Below are positions 47,771 through 59,680 of a stretch of DNA of 60,000 nucleotides, one piece after another (position 1 is the stretch's first letter; each line of letters opens with the position of its first letter). The DNA comes from Apostichopus japonicus (Eukaryota; Echinodermata; Holothuroidea; Aspidochirotida; Stichopodidae), in NCBI RefSeq assembly GCF_037975245.1, contig NC_092580.1, positions 18,526,501 through 18,586,500 of the forward strand, given 5' to 3'. The notes under the pieces are model-generated. The model saw only the letters and a program-made list of their open reading frames with translations. It was not told the origin of the DNA and ran no database searches. Position numbers and translations under genes: made by a program.

Positions 47771-50559
47771 GCATGGTTATTTAATAATCTTTCCATGGCT
47801 GGGGTGTTGCTGTAGGAACAATGCCTCTAGGAAAGTACCTCGGAAATCTTTTAGAAATTTTTAGAATCATTAAATTTGGGGAGCAATAGTGACATCCGAA
47901 AATATCTGGGGAAGAGGAAATGTAAGTAATCTTTACTTGAGATAAGGAGGTATAAAGTAGATTTAAATGAGATATTTAGTGCCTAGTAAGTTTATGAACT
48001 AATATAACTTATTGGTGCAACAAAACGCTATCATTTGTGAATAGATAACACTGTGTATAAAGCAATATTCTTTCAATAACTATTTTTTTTTCTATGAAAC
48101 CATCATTATGATAAAGTAGAATCACGTAAACGGATTTTAATTTTCTTTCATTGTTTACTGGATCCTGTTAATTAATAATTGTTGTTGTTGTTACAGTTAC
48201 TATGCAGCTGTTTATCGTTGCTTAACGATGCCTTTGTTTTTGTTATTTTTTTCTGTGGGTGAGGGCAGGGCTCATTCCATCAAATTAAATTTTTTTTATT
48301 ATTAAATGAACTAAAAATAGCTTCAGGTCTACACGTATCCATAGCAACAGTATCTTGAATACATCACTCTTGTTGAAGGCGCCAACAAAAGTATTTCATT
48401 GGCACGGTTCACTAAAGTTAGCAATCGATTTGAACTGGATAAAACGAAAATAAGTACTTGTCTCTTAAAAGAGTAAGTCCCTCATTAAAGTAATTGATGT
48501 TGTAAGTAATATCTTAATTAAGATCAATTGGCCTTTCCGTTTGGTATTCTGATTTAGTGCTGGCTAAATCATTTGTGGTTAGTTTCAGACGACCGAACTA
48601 CGCATGAGCAAGATTTGAGATTCTTCAATGGGTTTTTTTCAGTTTGTTCTCAATTTCTGTATGACATTAACTTCAACATTATATTTTATTTAATGCTGCT
48701 GGTTGTATACCTGTGATGTAACTTCTCAAAGAACAACCGAACCTGTTCATTGGCTTCAGTCATGTCACTATCTATTTCTGAAATATCCCGGCAGTTTGGT
48801 ACTTGGCCTATTTCTCCGCTTCATTTTAGATTAATGTGAATACTGAATACAGACTACAATTACCGACTGATTTTCTGGTGGATATAAAACTATGACAGTA
48901 CCATTTGATAATTATGAAACTAAACCAGGGCGTCCAGAGCCAGGATCGGCCCGGGGTACAACCAAGGGACCCGGTCCCTATTTATTTTCTCCCTGAAATG
49001 TACACTAAAAAGGATATAAAACAAAAATACGACCCGTGTGAGTAGTGTATGACTCCCACAGCTGAACCGAAATTACCTTGGACCTGTATAGAGACGACTA
49101 ATCCATTTTGAAGTGGGTTCAGAGAGCGCAATGCATGAATCGTTATATTTTGTTCTTGATATAGGACTGAACTAAAACAGAACCAAACAGGATACAAAAT
49201 ATCTAAAACCAATATAGAAGTAGAAATATTTTGTTGCAACACCGTTTATTGATATTATTTACTTAGTTTCATGCTTTTTCACACTTAGTAGTTTACGTAT
49301 TCTGCGATTATTCTTGATCATAAGAACAATTCAGTACAAAACGGTACACGTCAACATGTAATCGTTTTATACATTGAGAAATGCATCAGTATAAACTAGA
49401 ATTTTACCCTCTTTGTCTTCGAACGAGCCTAACACCACGTGTCGTTCATTACACTAACGCCATTGCAAACCAAAGGTCAATACCATTTTCTACCAGACAA
49501 GTAATAAGTTACCTGTACTTTAATATACCTGTCAAAGACTAAGGCCTCTCTCTTCAGTTGCTATTTTGCAAAAGGACATCAGATATTTCCCGATTTATTT
49601 ATTTCATTTTCAAGCACGGAAACTATTTCATGCGTAGAAATTGAGCGCAACACGATCCCTGGACACCACATGATAAACCCCGCTGGTTACTGTAAGCCCC
49701 GCAGTTTACTAATCGTTGGGTTGTCTTTGTCTTATAAAGCATTTCTCGGCATACTTTGATACTTTTTGTACTGATCATTGGTACATCCTGGAAGGGAATC
49801 CATTACATCTATAAAACTAAATTATAACAGTTCATCTGAAATTAGTGGCTATGGTATTATACATTTGGTAGGTCATATATCTTCGCCGTAGTTGAGCAAA
49901 AATGTGGTAGTGGACAAAACTGAGTAATGAATGGACAGTCACTCAAATTCGATCTTCAACAAGTATTCTACCCTTCTACCTTCTATAGCTTCTTTTCTTT
50001 CTCACTGAGTCAAACCTTTTGTATAATGTCAACCACCTCAATATCTTAATTCACTGGAAGGATCACAAAATGCTAATGAAAATCCCTTTTTATTCCAGAC
50101 GTATCTTCATGACCGGTACCTCGTATAGTCACGGTCAACTAATCACAATTCCTGGCCTTATTACAGAAAGAGGCATTTTGACCAGGGAGTTTTCCCTAAC
50201 AACCCCCTGTTTTGACTAAGGTGTGGAATACCCACGTAAGTTTAAATATTGTCACCAGAAGTCAACTAGTGTTGTTCTGTACAGTTTGTGTGTGTAACAT
50301 ACACGAAAACAAAACTGTAATCAAACTATACTGTGGGCGGCCTGGACTGTCAGAAAATGTGAGTAGGGATTCTTGTGTACACACCCCCAGACAACTCATA
50401 TCCGTTACCAAAAGTGATTAATATATTCATTAAGTTCTCGCGACAATATCATAAGGCAGTAAAAACATAGGTTAACTTCCGTGTGTAGTTTGGACAGCTT
50501 AAACTTTTGTGATATTAGTTGCCAAAGAGTATAGGCTTAATATCTCAACCAAGTTACAA
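47771..50559. other. Non-coding stretch, possible weak gene B exon at 49077-49166
   Basis: Mostly AT-rich with no clear repeats. On the minus strand, 49166 down to 49077 could be a 90-nt phase 1-1 exon joining in frame to the CTLD exon; the evidence is weak and it is discussed as a finding only. Confidence 0.4.
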
Positions 50560-50830
50560 GATGACTAAGCCCTATTCGTTCCCGCCATTTCCAAACTGCA
50601 GACGACAATTAGACACTATATTAGCAACGGCTTTAAATTTCGAAGATTCTTTCCCCTTTTACATTCGAGATGACTAAGCCCTATTCGTTCCCGCCATTTC
50701 CAAACTGCAGACGACAATCACACACTATATAAGCAACGGCTTTAATTTTAGAAGATTCTTTCCCGCTTTACATTCGATCCAGTTTATAAACAGCAGACGG
50801 CAGCTGCAGACAGTATACCCAAAGATTGAT
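50560..50830. repeat. 109-bp tandem duplication with partial third copy
   Basis: GATGACTAAGCCCTATTCGT starts at 50560 and again at 50669. The two 109-bp units differ at only a few positions. A degenerate third part (CAGACGGCAGCTGCAGACAGTATA) follows from about 50780. The units include CTGCAGACGACAAT. Confidence 0.88.
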
Positions 50831-52230
50831 AACAGTTTGGACCTGTCTGTATGAGCAATATTGTTTTGTTCAAGACCTATAATCTTAAACTGGGTTAGGT
50901 ATATAGGTATTGTAAATATGAATTTCCTTATTGTTGTTTGCTAAAGACGTTTTCTTGCTACCAATTATTGGTCTTGGGTAAAGGAAACACGTTAAGATTG
51001 TGACCTACTTTGAGCAATAATTCGTACATGATATGTTTACGAGGAAGTATTTAATCCTTTTAGGTTATACATAGAATATTCAAAATGAATGTATAATAAG
51101 AAATCAGATCATTAAAGTGGGCCACTTGTTATATTGCTATAGTTATGAACATGTTAATCGCCATATTAACATATAATCTTGGCTGGGAATATCTTAAGCA
51201 TCTTTACGGTTCATTTTGATTCATTTTTCGATGTTATTCTAACTGAAATGCCAAATCTATGTATAGGTCATTGGCTCGCTGTGACATGCACATGATTTTA
51301 AGGGTGTGTGTGTGTGTAAGGGGAGTGGGGTGGGGTGGGATACTAAATTCCTCCGAGTAACTAAATTTTGGGAACTAACTAGAAAACTTATGAGCATAAA
51401 TACAACAGATTCACTTGACCAATGACATATGCTTACTTCCGCCTGTTCACCTGAACGAAATAGCCTGTGGTTGACCGTTCTGTTCCAAAAAACGGGGACC
51501 GAACTTTATAATTTGGACTTGTGCTCACTAGGGCGCAATAGTGCCTTGTAATTTACTTAATACCGTCATAACAAATGATCATACCTTCTATACAAAAAGG
51601 TCCGAGTATTTTGTGGACGATAGTGAGAGCGTCATTTAGCCAAGTTGCCTTCAAAGTGTAACTGTCAAAACGTGGTCATTCTCTTCCGTAAGTTTGTAGC
51701 TTGCAGCCAATTAAAAACAGTTCTAGACTTAACTTTCCAAAGACGGAAGTCTCTGTAGGTCTGTCGAAAGGAACGTGTTAATATCCTTCCTGGTTACAAG
51801 GAATATAACGTGTACATGTGTTATCAATCTTTGTTAGGTGTTCGCGGTTTTTAGTTTAACCATATTTCTTTCTTTCTCTCTTTTTCTTCTGTCATATTTG
51901 ATAGAAGTACAGTAAGTCATTTTTCAGTTATGATAGTGTTTATACTTTACTTGATATCAATTATACTAGCTTGTCAGAGGAACCGACGAAGATCGTTCGT
52001 CGGGAATTTTGGAAGTTATTACAGAGGCAAGGGCAGGCTAAATTGGTGTTGGCTTTAAACAATTCATTTGGGTGCAACAAAGCTCCAGAGAATCCAATAC
52101 AAAGGGAAGACAGGAGAGCGAGGAAATTGGTATATATATATACTATAACGATAAGAAGGTGATAATGTTCAAAGTATAGTATATCAATTAATGAAAAAGA
52201 CATTGGAAGATGAATTATGTGGCAATGACT

Positions 52231-52310
52231 TCTACGTGAAGAGGTTCGAAACCGGTGTTTGTATATAAAGCGGGAGACCCGGGTTCGAACCCCGGGGGAG
52301 GCTGGAAGTT
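52231..52310. repeat. tRNA T-arm-like fragment with GTGAAGAGGTTCGAAAC motif
   Basis: GAGACCCGGGTTCGAACCCCGGG is a perfect T-arm-like hairpin, but no A-box or acceptor stem pairs with it. The upstream GTGAAGAGGTTCGAAACC resembles the CTGAAGA-stem-GAAAC motif near 20299. Probably a retroelement fragment, not a tRNA gene. Confidence 0.5.
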
Positions 52311-52441
52311 TTTTCACTGTGCTTGGATTTTTCAGCTCACTACAATTGCAATATATATATATATATATATATATGCAATGGAGGTAAACGACAAAGGCAA
52401 ATGAATATATTACGATTTTCATTTATATATATATATATATA

Positions 52442-52970
52442 TACTACTGTAACTCCCTTTTATTTGGCCTTCCTGACTCTACACTGAAAAAACTTCAAAC
52501 TGTTCAGAATTCTGCTGCCCGGTTAATATCATGTTCATCGCGTCCTGATCACATATCTCCAGTGCTTCAATCACTCCATTGGCTTCCAGTAAAACAACGG
52601 TCAATTTATAAGCTCCTCCTCTTAACGTACAAATCACAACACTCCCTTGCCCCTGGTTACATTACAAATTTAATTCCTCCGTATCATCCTCAACGCCAAC
52701 TTCGCTCGTCTACAAAGTGTCTTCTTGCCACCAGCCATACCCCAAACACAAAGTTTTATGGAGAAAGAGCCTTCATCTCTGCTGCACCTCATCTCTGGAA
52801 CAATCTACCATCTTCAATTCGCAATGCACCATCGGTTGACTGTTTTAAGCGTCTCTTAAAAACTCATTTATTCCAAAATTTACAGTGATTTGACTTGCAT
52901 ATTTGTGTACTTGTTTAAGCGCTTTGAGGCCTTTGCATAAGGCGCTCTATAAATATTTGCTTATTATATT

Positions 52971-52985
<15 letters not shown>
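52442..52985 (+). mobile_element. 5'-truncated CR1/L2-type LINE, reverse transcriptase C-terminus
   Basis: An open frame from 52445 to the stop at 52886-52888 encodes the end of a non-LTR retrotransposon reverse transcriptase: YCNSLLFGLP, then KKLQTVQNSAARLI, LHWLPVKQRSIYKLLLLTYK and LWNNLPSSIR. These are typical of the CR1/L2 group. A short 3' UTR (GCGCTTTGAGGCC...GGCGCTCTATAAA) ends in ATT repeats, as L2-like elements do. The 5' side stops abruptly at a (TA)n tract, so the copy is truncated. The tail frame is intact, suggesting a fairly recent insertion. Confidence 0.9.

Positions 52986-53030
<45 letters not shown>
52985..53030. repeat. (TA)n microsatellite
   Basis: TA dinucleotide run directly after the LINE's ATT tail. 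Similar TA runs are at about 52351-52373 and 52423-52442 on the other side, so the LINE may have inserted into a TA tract. Confidence 0.9.
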
Positions 53031-53039
53031 CACATATAA

Positions 53040-56000
53040 TCGTGTCCATCTTCCCAGGTCAAAGTTGAAAATAAGATCATGTAGTTGATCTTTGATGTAG
53101 TAAAGAGGAATTTGGTAATCACGCAGATAGAGCAAACACTTCCTCTTTCGTCATGGCTCGTTAAAGATTACATATGAATTAGAACTGACTCGTTTCCAGC
53201 TCTTTGATCTTTATTAGCGAGATTAATATCAGTCTAGACCTTCTGTAAGCCCATTGTCCGGGTAAAGAAACATTCCATTTTTTTGTAAACAATATATCAA
53301 ATTTATAAATAAGTGAGAGTTCACTGCTTTGAGAGTATTACAATGTGTACTGTCCTTCTTATAAGTGCTTGAATGTTATCAGAAGAGTTGTTCACTTGCA
53401 AATCTCGCCCTTTGCCAACTAAGAGTACATAATGCTCTAAAAAACTTTAAAATGTTTAAGAAGTACAAGCGAGCTCTGCAGTCGCTCAAATGATAATCCT
53501 ATCGTCCTTTGTTTTAGATTCTAGATGGAGGGATGGGGCTAGTTTAAAGGCATTGAAGACTCGCCCAAATCGCCTGCCGCGCTCTGAAAAAGTTAACTTT
53601 CCGTTACTTACAAGTTAAGTTTTTCTCTTGTCGCTACAAAATGCAGACAGTAATGAAACGTGATACCTTGTTATCTTTAGCTGGACCTGAGATGTCCATC
53701 GCTGTATCGTTTATACACTGTGCTGTGGGTATTGATCGCAGCTGTATGTACTGACTGTACACTAGTGTCTAATTACCGACGGTAGCAAGCTGTGTGTGTA
53801 TTTTCTGGGATCGATGGTGGTGTTCAACACTTCTGTTACACCTCATTCGAACTAGGTCAGATTACCGGCATTAGACGTTTGTTTTTGCGCGAGTCTTTTC
53901 ACCATTTAAGAACACACGTGACCGAGCCACCTTGGGAACAGCCCGGCCACACGTGGTTTCTCTACAAATGTTTAGCATGCTTCTCGGGACGGTGTAACTG
54001 TTAGGTCTGAGGCAGCTGGGGCAGGATTTTAGGATCCTATCTTCCTATGTCTTGTTTCATTTAGTTGCTTCGACCTACTACGTCATACTCCCAGTCTGTG
54101 AAATTTGTCCTTATTACATCCAACTGTATTTACATACACACTAGCAGACCATTAGTTCCGACATGAAGGAATTATGCCCCCACCCCCCTCCGGTTCCTAG
54201 CCCGTCATTCTATAGAAGGATCTTCTCTTGAGAGATAAAATGATTTTTGAACACCCTATACTTCTATCGAAAAGTCAGACCTCCCCCCCCCCCCCGGCAT
54301 CCCTGAAGAAATATCTTAATGCGCAATCAGAGACAAGCACCAGTAAGAAGTTTGTATTTTAGCAGATTTGGATACATATTCGACGGGATAATTTTGCGAT
54401 AGAGTGATATTAACAAAGTACTGCACTAATATTGTGTTTTTCCTACACATCAATTAGTCTAAGGAGTCTAATGTATACTTGACATCATGCCATGTGACCA
54501 GAACGAACAACGCCATCTTTTATATTATACATCACTAAATACGCCACTGTGACTCATACTTTATATATAAGCTTCCACGGGTACTCTTTTGGTAAATAGC
54601 AGTGACCAAGGAACAGAGCGCATAAGCTGTACGGTATATACTGTAGCTAAACACAATGATATCCAAAGAAAGTGTATATATGAAGGTCACATAAATGGTT
54701 AAATTTTAAGAACTGGAAAGTGATAATAGCCTTTATGCCAAATATTTTGTTTCTACAGCGACCAAAGCCACATTGTAACTCAATAATATTGCTGCAACCA
54801 ATACTCATTACAGCGTGGTTACAATTTTCATAACCGCAAATTTTAATCACTCCGTATGGACGTTGACGATTTTACTGCTAAGTAAGAAAGAACATCCCAG
54901 TACTGTATGTGCATGTGGTTTGCACTAGAAATGTGAGTTGCGAGCGGCGCCAAATCGACTTTATCGCAGCTAGTATTACATTAGTCTTGTATGAACAGCC
55001 TAGTGTATACCTTTCTTTTTACAAAGCTATTTTCCCGTATCTATTTGCTTTACTGCCCAGAGAATGTCCCGGCAATGCTTTCGATACTAGGACAGATCCT
55101 CGAGCATGTAAAATACAGTGGGCAAGCACATTCATGATAGGCAGACACGGAATCTGAGGTATGTGCAGTTTGCACGGGAGAAAAAGAGTATTACAAACAA
55201 CTTGGCCAAGACTAGTATTACATCAATCAAAGCAGACTGAATATATCTTCATTGACTCAGGCTTACAATATGATCACGTGATGAGGGAACTCTTAGCTGA
55301 TTCGTCAATGCATCTTTGTTCTAATGATGTGTATAATGATACACGTTTTTGAAGGAATTGCCACCACATGGAATGAGAATTATTCACAACGAATGAGGTT
55401 CGTCGGATCATCTATGACGTCACCATAGCCATAGATAACATTAGCGAACCTGATCATGATAGAGTGTACGTGTGTACAGTTTTAGCTTATTTTTATTATT
55501 TCGAAAATATTGCTATAAATTATCTATCAATTTCAAATTAACACACGTAAAAGTGCATTTACAAACAATACATCACGATAACAAACTGTTATAAAATCAT
55601 AAACATTATGCATAAAGTATATTTCGCTTGAAAGCATGTGTAACACTCTACGTTATACCATAAACCATATCAGTTAATGTTAGATAACAAATTAGAGAAA
55701 TCCTTGAACATGTATTATTTCATCAAGGTTATCTCTGCATACAGATTCACTTAACTGCCTGTTCGGGTTACCGGTTTAATTTACCACACGGTAATGACTC
55801 TCGTTATTGGCTTTATATAGGTGTTTTTTGTTCTTTTATACTTTACAACTGATATCTTTGTCTTCTAGCCTCAGGTAAGCTATAACGGAGGAGCCTTTGC
55901 AAGATGACAGCAGGACACATCCTGAACAACAATTAGGCTTCTTCCGTTAAAAACTTGAGTCGATCAGTGGCCTAATTAAGAGTACTGAAATGTAAATATG

Positions 56001-57139
56001 AATATGAGTTGTTCCGTATATGGAGAGTATAAGGTACACTGACCGTTGGTAAACTTTACGCGCAATCAATATTTACATACAGCAGAATAAAATGTATTGT
56101 ATATAGAATGAGAAAAGTTATCAATCGAACTATCAATTCAAACGTTTGGCGTAGGTTTCGTTAACGTCAAACCTTGTACTGTTAATTATTGCTACGCTAA
56201 GTATAAAGCAACCCTAAGAGTCGGCTAACCGGGACATTTTCTACTGCTAATGCTTGTTACTATTCTAAGTGACGTAATAGTTGTGAGGTTTTTGTTTCAA
56301 GTGCTTCGTGTAACTCCATTATATTCTCCTTTCTCCTCCGGGATTGATTTTAGCAATGTTTTTTTTGTACCTTCATTCTCTACTTTCTTAGATGACTCAA
56401 GACGACGGAGAATTTCCTGCTTTCCATAAACCGATTTGACAATCTAAATCCTATGGATTAAAGATGAAAACGTCGCAAAGTGTAACAGCATGTTGATTGA
56501 TAGGAAAAGTATATTTGGATTAGTACACAGCACACATTCTCCCGTAAGATTTCTACGGAGTTTGCGACCATACAAAATAACAAAATATAGATCAGTGAAT
56601 AAATTAGCACTTCAGATTTCTCCATAAAAAATGATAAATGGTGACTTTAGGCAACATCGTCAATTGGGATATCTCATAGACCCGTTAATGAGCACTGTTG
56701 TATCAGCCAGTCTGTCCATCAGTCACTCTGTCAGTAACAATGGTATTATAGCATTAAAATGTATGTCAGTACTGAGGAACTGACGTCATCATCTAGTTAC
56801 ATTTATCGGAGCATTCCAGAGATTTAACATATACTTTAAAGGCGAATAGATTGAAACCGAAATATCTATAGAAACATTACTCGAGCTCCTTTTGTTTTCT
56901 TTGTTACACGGCAAGGCTAAAACTCTGCCTTAATTTAGCTTACTTTAGAGTGACCGTCCCCTAGAATAGTCATCTGTCATGCACCTTCCCTATACCATAT
57001 GTCAATCATCCTAGTACTCCATACAGTCCGTAGCACTTGTCGCTGTTCTTTAGAGGGTCACTCCCTCCCTCTGGAAATGTACTGCCATTCGACGGACGGT
57101 ATCAGAGAGGACCCATCCACACCAGACTATTATTGAGTC
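53040..57139. other. Non-coding stretch, no gene recognised
   Basis: AT-rich DNA with a C13 run (54283-54295). The segments starting GTATGTGCA near 54905 and 55160 share short blocks (TTTGCAC, CTAGTATTACAT) and may be an old 255-bp duplication. Open frames up to 82 codons show no recognisable domain. Confidence 0.45.
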
Positions 57140-57320
57140 CATATATTAGACTCGTACTCATATTCGTACTCGCCTCTGTGGATTTGTACTCATAACTCGT
57201 ACTCGAACTAGTGCACAATTGTGTACACGTGCTTGTACTTTGAGCCTTGTATGCTCGGATACCCATGCCAAGGAGGAATTCTATTTGTGCTATAGTACTC
57301 ATGACGTTGTACCAGGCTGT
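57140..57320. repeat. GTACTC-rich dispersed repeat, copy 2
   Basis: Counterpart of 4555-4770 in the same orientation. It has many CTCGTACTC motifs, then ACTAGTGCA, CCAAGGAGGAATTCTA and ACTCATGACGTTGTAC. Confidence 0.5.
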
Positions 57321-57355
57321 TATCCTCAAGCGTATTAGTGGAATGCATATCGTGT

Positions 57356-57417
57356 GATTATACCAGGGAGTTGCAACTCCCTGATTATACCATGGAGGTA
57401 AACCTCCATGATTATAC
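57356..57417. repeat. Twin palindromes separated by GATTATAC direct repeats
   Basis: GATTATAC occurs at 57356, 57383 and 57410. Between the first two lies the perfect 20-bp palindrome CAGGGAGTTGCAACTCCCTG (57364-57383). Between the second and third lies CATGGAGGT-AA-ACCTCCATG (57391-57410), a 9-bp stem with a 2-nt loop. Function unknown. Confidence 0.9.
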
Positions 57418-57864
57418 ACACATGCCATCGTTCTCTAAAGAGCGTAGTAAATCAAAAACTCTTGTGTACCTTCTTGTGTTGTCGCTGTAATCAGCCATTA
57501 TGGTTAGATAACAGAGCGGTTTTATAGGTCTTCCTCTAGACGGTAACATTTATTTTATCAGCTGTCCGCATCAAGCATATTCTAACGTTCGTTTTTATAG
57601 TAATTGCTTTGTTCCATAAACTTAACAATTTTTTTGAGACGATATATCAGTAAAGTAATCACCCACATCCCAAACATTTCACAAGTCTGTTTTGATAATG
57701 TTATAACGTTTTATTATTTGTATAAAGCCTGTACCTTGTTGTCGTGGTTAATCTGTTTTGTTTTGTTAATTTTCTGTAAATGTGTTTGGAACATTTAGTT
57801 CCGGAATAGATACAGAATGAACGTATGAATTGGAGAACAAGGAAGCACGTATACCGCGTCGCCT

Positions 57865-57970
57865 CCCTGCCCCTGTCCCTAACCCTACCCCCCATCCCTG
57901 CCCCTGTCCCTAACCCTACCCCCATCCCTGCCCCTGTCCCTAAACCTACCCCCATCCCTTCCCCGTCCCA
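57865..57970. repeat. 30-bp minisatellite, 3 copies
   Basis: Units start CCCTGCCCCTGTCCCTAACC and continue CTACCCCCAT. It contains telomere-like CCCTAACCCTA. The short open frames here (PTPIPAPVPN repeats or the reverse GMGVGLG) follow from the repeat. Confidence 0.9.
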
Positions 57971-59120
57971 GGAAAAGAGCTGTAAACCTGACAAACTTGA
58001 ACGTGAAGAAGAGGTAAATTGTGATTGAAAACATGAGGAACATAAAAATACAAAAGTTTTGGAATGTTAATCGAGTGACCGAACAGGATTCAAATTAGAC
58101 AAAAGATTATCGTTAAACTAATTGGCGAAACGAAGGATTAATCGATATGGCCAGCTTTTATATCTAAGAAATCCAACTCCTTACTTCTAAGGAATGTACC
58201 ATTTTTTATGAGATTATTTCATGAATGAGATGTTATATGGCTACATGAACGTTACTTACTCTATATGTTATGTAATGTGGATGTTGTCAAAGGAAAGGTC
58301 GACTGCGATTTCAATATGTGTATAGAAATTTGTTGACGAGATAACATGTTGACATGTAAGGAGATTATAAGGAGATTATAAATCAAATATGTGGAGACTT
58401 GCTTGGTAAGATAACAATAATGTTTACATATTGTCAAATAACGCAAATCATTCTCATGGTAAGCTTGATTGTTAGAAAAAAAACTTATAAGGAAACTAAG
58501 GATATAGGAAGAAGGAAGACATTTATCATTACAAAAGACAATATTGAGATTGCACAGCGTCCGCTTGTGTAAAAGAATGATGTTTTCTCAAAAGTTAGCC
58601 CGTCTTGTTCGCGCATGAATCATTAACATAGATTTTATTTTCATTTTATGCAACAAACCGGAGGTTCTTTTCTAATTAAATATTGTTCTAAAGCTGTCAT
58701 TGAGAAAAAAAAAACTGATTTAATTGAATGGGGGAAATAGCAACACGAATAACTTAAAATAATCACTAGTGGTAACCTTCGCAATGTTTTTGTTTTCGTT
58801 TCACACGAAAAAACTAAAAAACAACTTATCTTTATTTTGCTAAGAAAAAAAAAATTGACATCCAAATAATTGACAAGACAGCTCAATTGGTGATATGGAT
58901 TTTGCTGAGCTGAAAATGGCCTTGGTTTATCAAAATGTCCTTTTGTGAGGGAGAACAAAATTAACCTCTATGGAGCTTATGGAAAATTTCATATTGTAAC
59001 AACTACCCATCTTTTTCACTTCTTCAAAACCGACGACGCCAAGCAGGGTAGCGGTTTCGGTGTAGAGTTACACACCGTAACAATCGGTTCCACTTCCTTG
59101 TACAGTGTTTCAAACGAACG
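57971..59120. other. Non-coding AT-rich stretch
   Basis: No gene, element or strong repeat seen. Short poly(A) runs only. Confidence 0.55.
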
Positions 59121-59409
59121 TATGGCAAGCCGTTTTAGTATTTATTCTGTATTTGATGATATCACCAAATATTTGATGATATATCAATTGATGATATCAG
59201 CAATTGAATTAGTGATATGTACATATCAACAAATGATTTGTTGATATCGGCAAATCAATTGCCTATATCACCAATTATTTGATGATACCAGCAATTCATT
59301 TGCTGATATCAGCAATTCATTTGCTGATATCAGCAATGGAATTGGTGATATCATCAAATATATGAGGATATCATCAAATACATAATAAAAACTAAAACGG
59401 CTTGCCATA
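59121..59409. mobile_element. 289-bp foldback MITE made of GATATC palindromes
   Basis: The left end TATGGCAAGCCGTTTTAGT and the right end (complement TATGGCAAGCCGTTTTAGT) match perfectly, and the inverted similarity extends to about 44 bp. The interior is a chain of about 21-bp units centred on GATATC (for example TTTGCTGATATCAGCAA and TTGGTGATATCATCAAA), so nearly the whole element can fold on itself. A TA target duplication is possible because the ends begin TA. No open frame. Confidence 0.88.
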
Positions 59410-59680
59410 AGAACGTCGTAACGTATTTATTGCCTCTCGGTTGCTATATGCAAAGAGGGCTGGATATTAAGTACATAGCCCTATATGAGTTGCTGTGAGC
59501 ATACAGGGCAAATTGATAATATTTCTCTCAGACGAAACGGCTTTGCTCGAGATTGTAGGCAGCGTGTATGACGTTACTCCATCAACCTTACAAAATAAGA
59601 TAAGATTAGAGAGATTCCACCCATAACACGCAAATAACCGCTCATTTAGTCCTCGGCATGATTTCATGCTCACAGTCATA

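Noticed and set aside
52275-52305. tRNA gene at the CCCGGGTTCGAACCCCGGG hairpin
   Set aside because: Only a T-arm-like hairpin exists; there is no anticodon arm or acceptor stem at the right distance.
54909-55352. Two consecutive plus-strand frames (82 and 63 codons)
   Set aside because: No recognisable domain, no convincing splice sites, and lengths common by chance here.
57701-58028. Short open frames with PTPIPAPVPN or GMGVGLG repeats
   Set aside because: Produced by the 30-bp minisatellite; no conserved domain or splice support.
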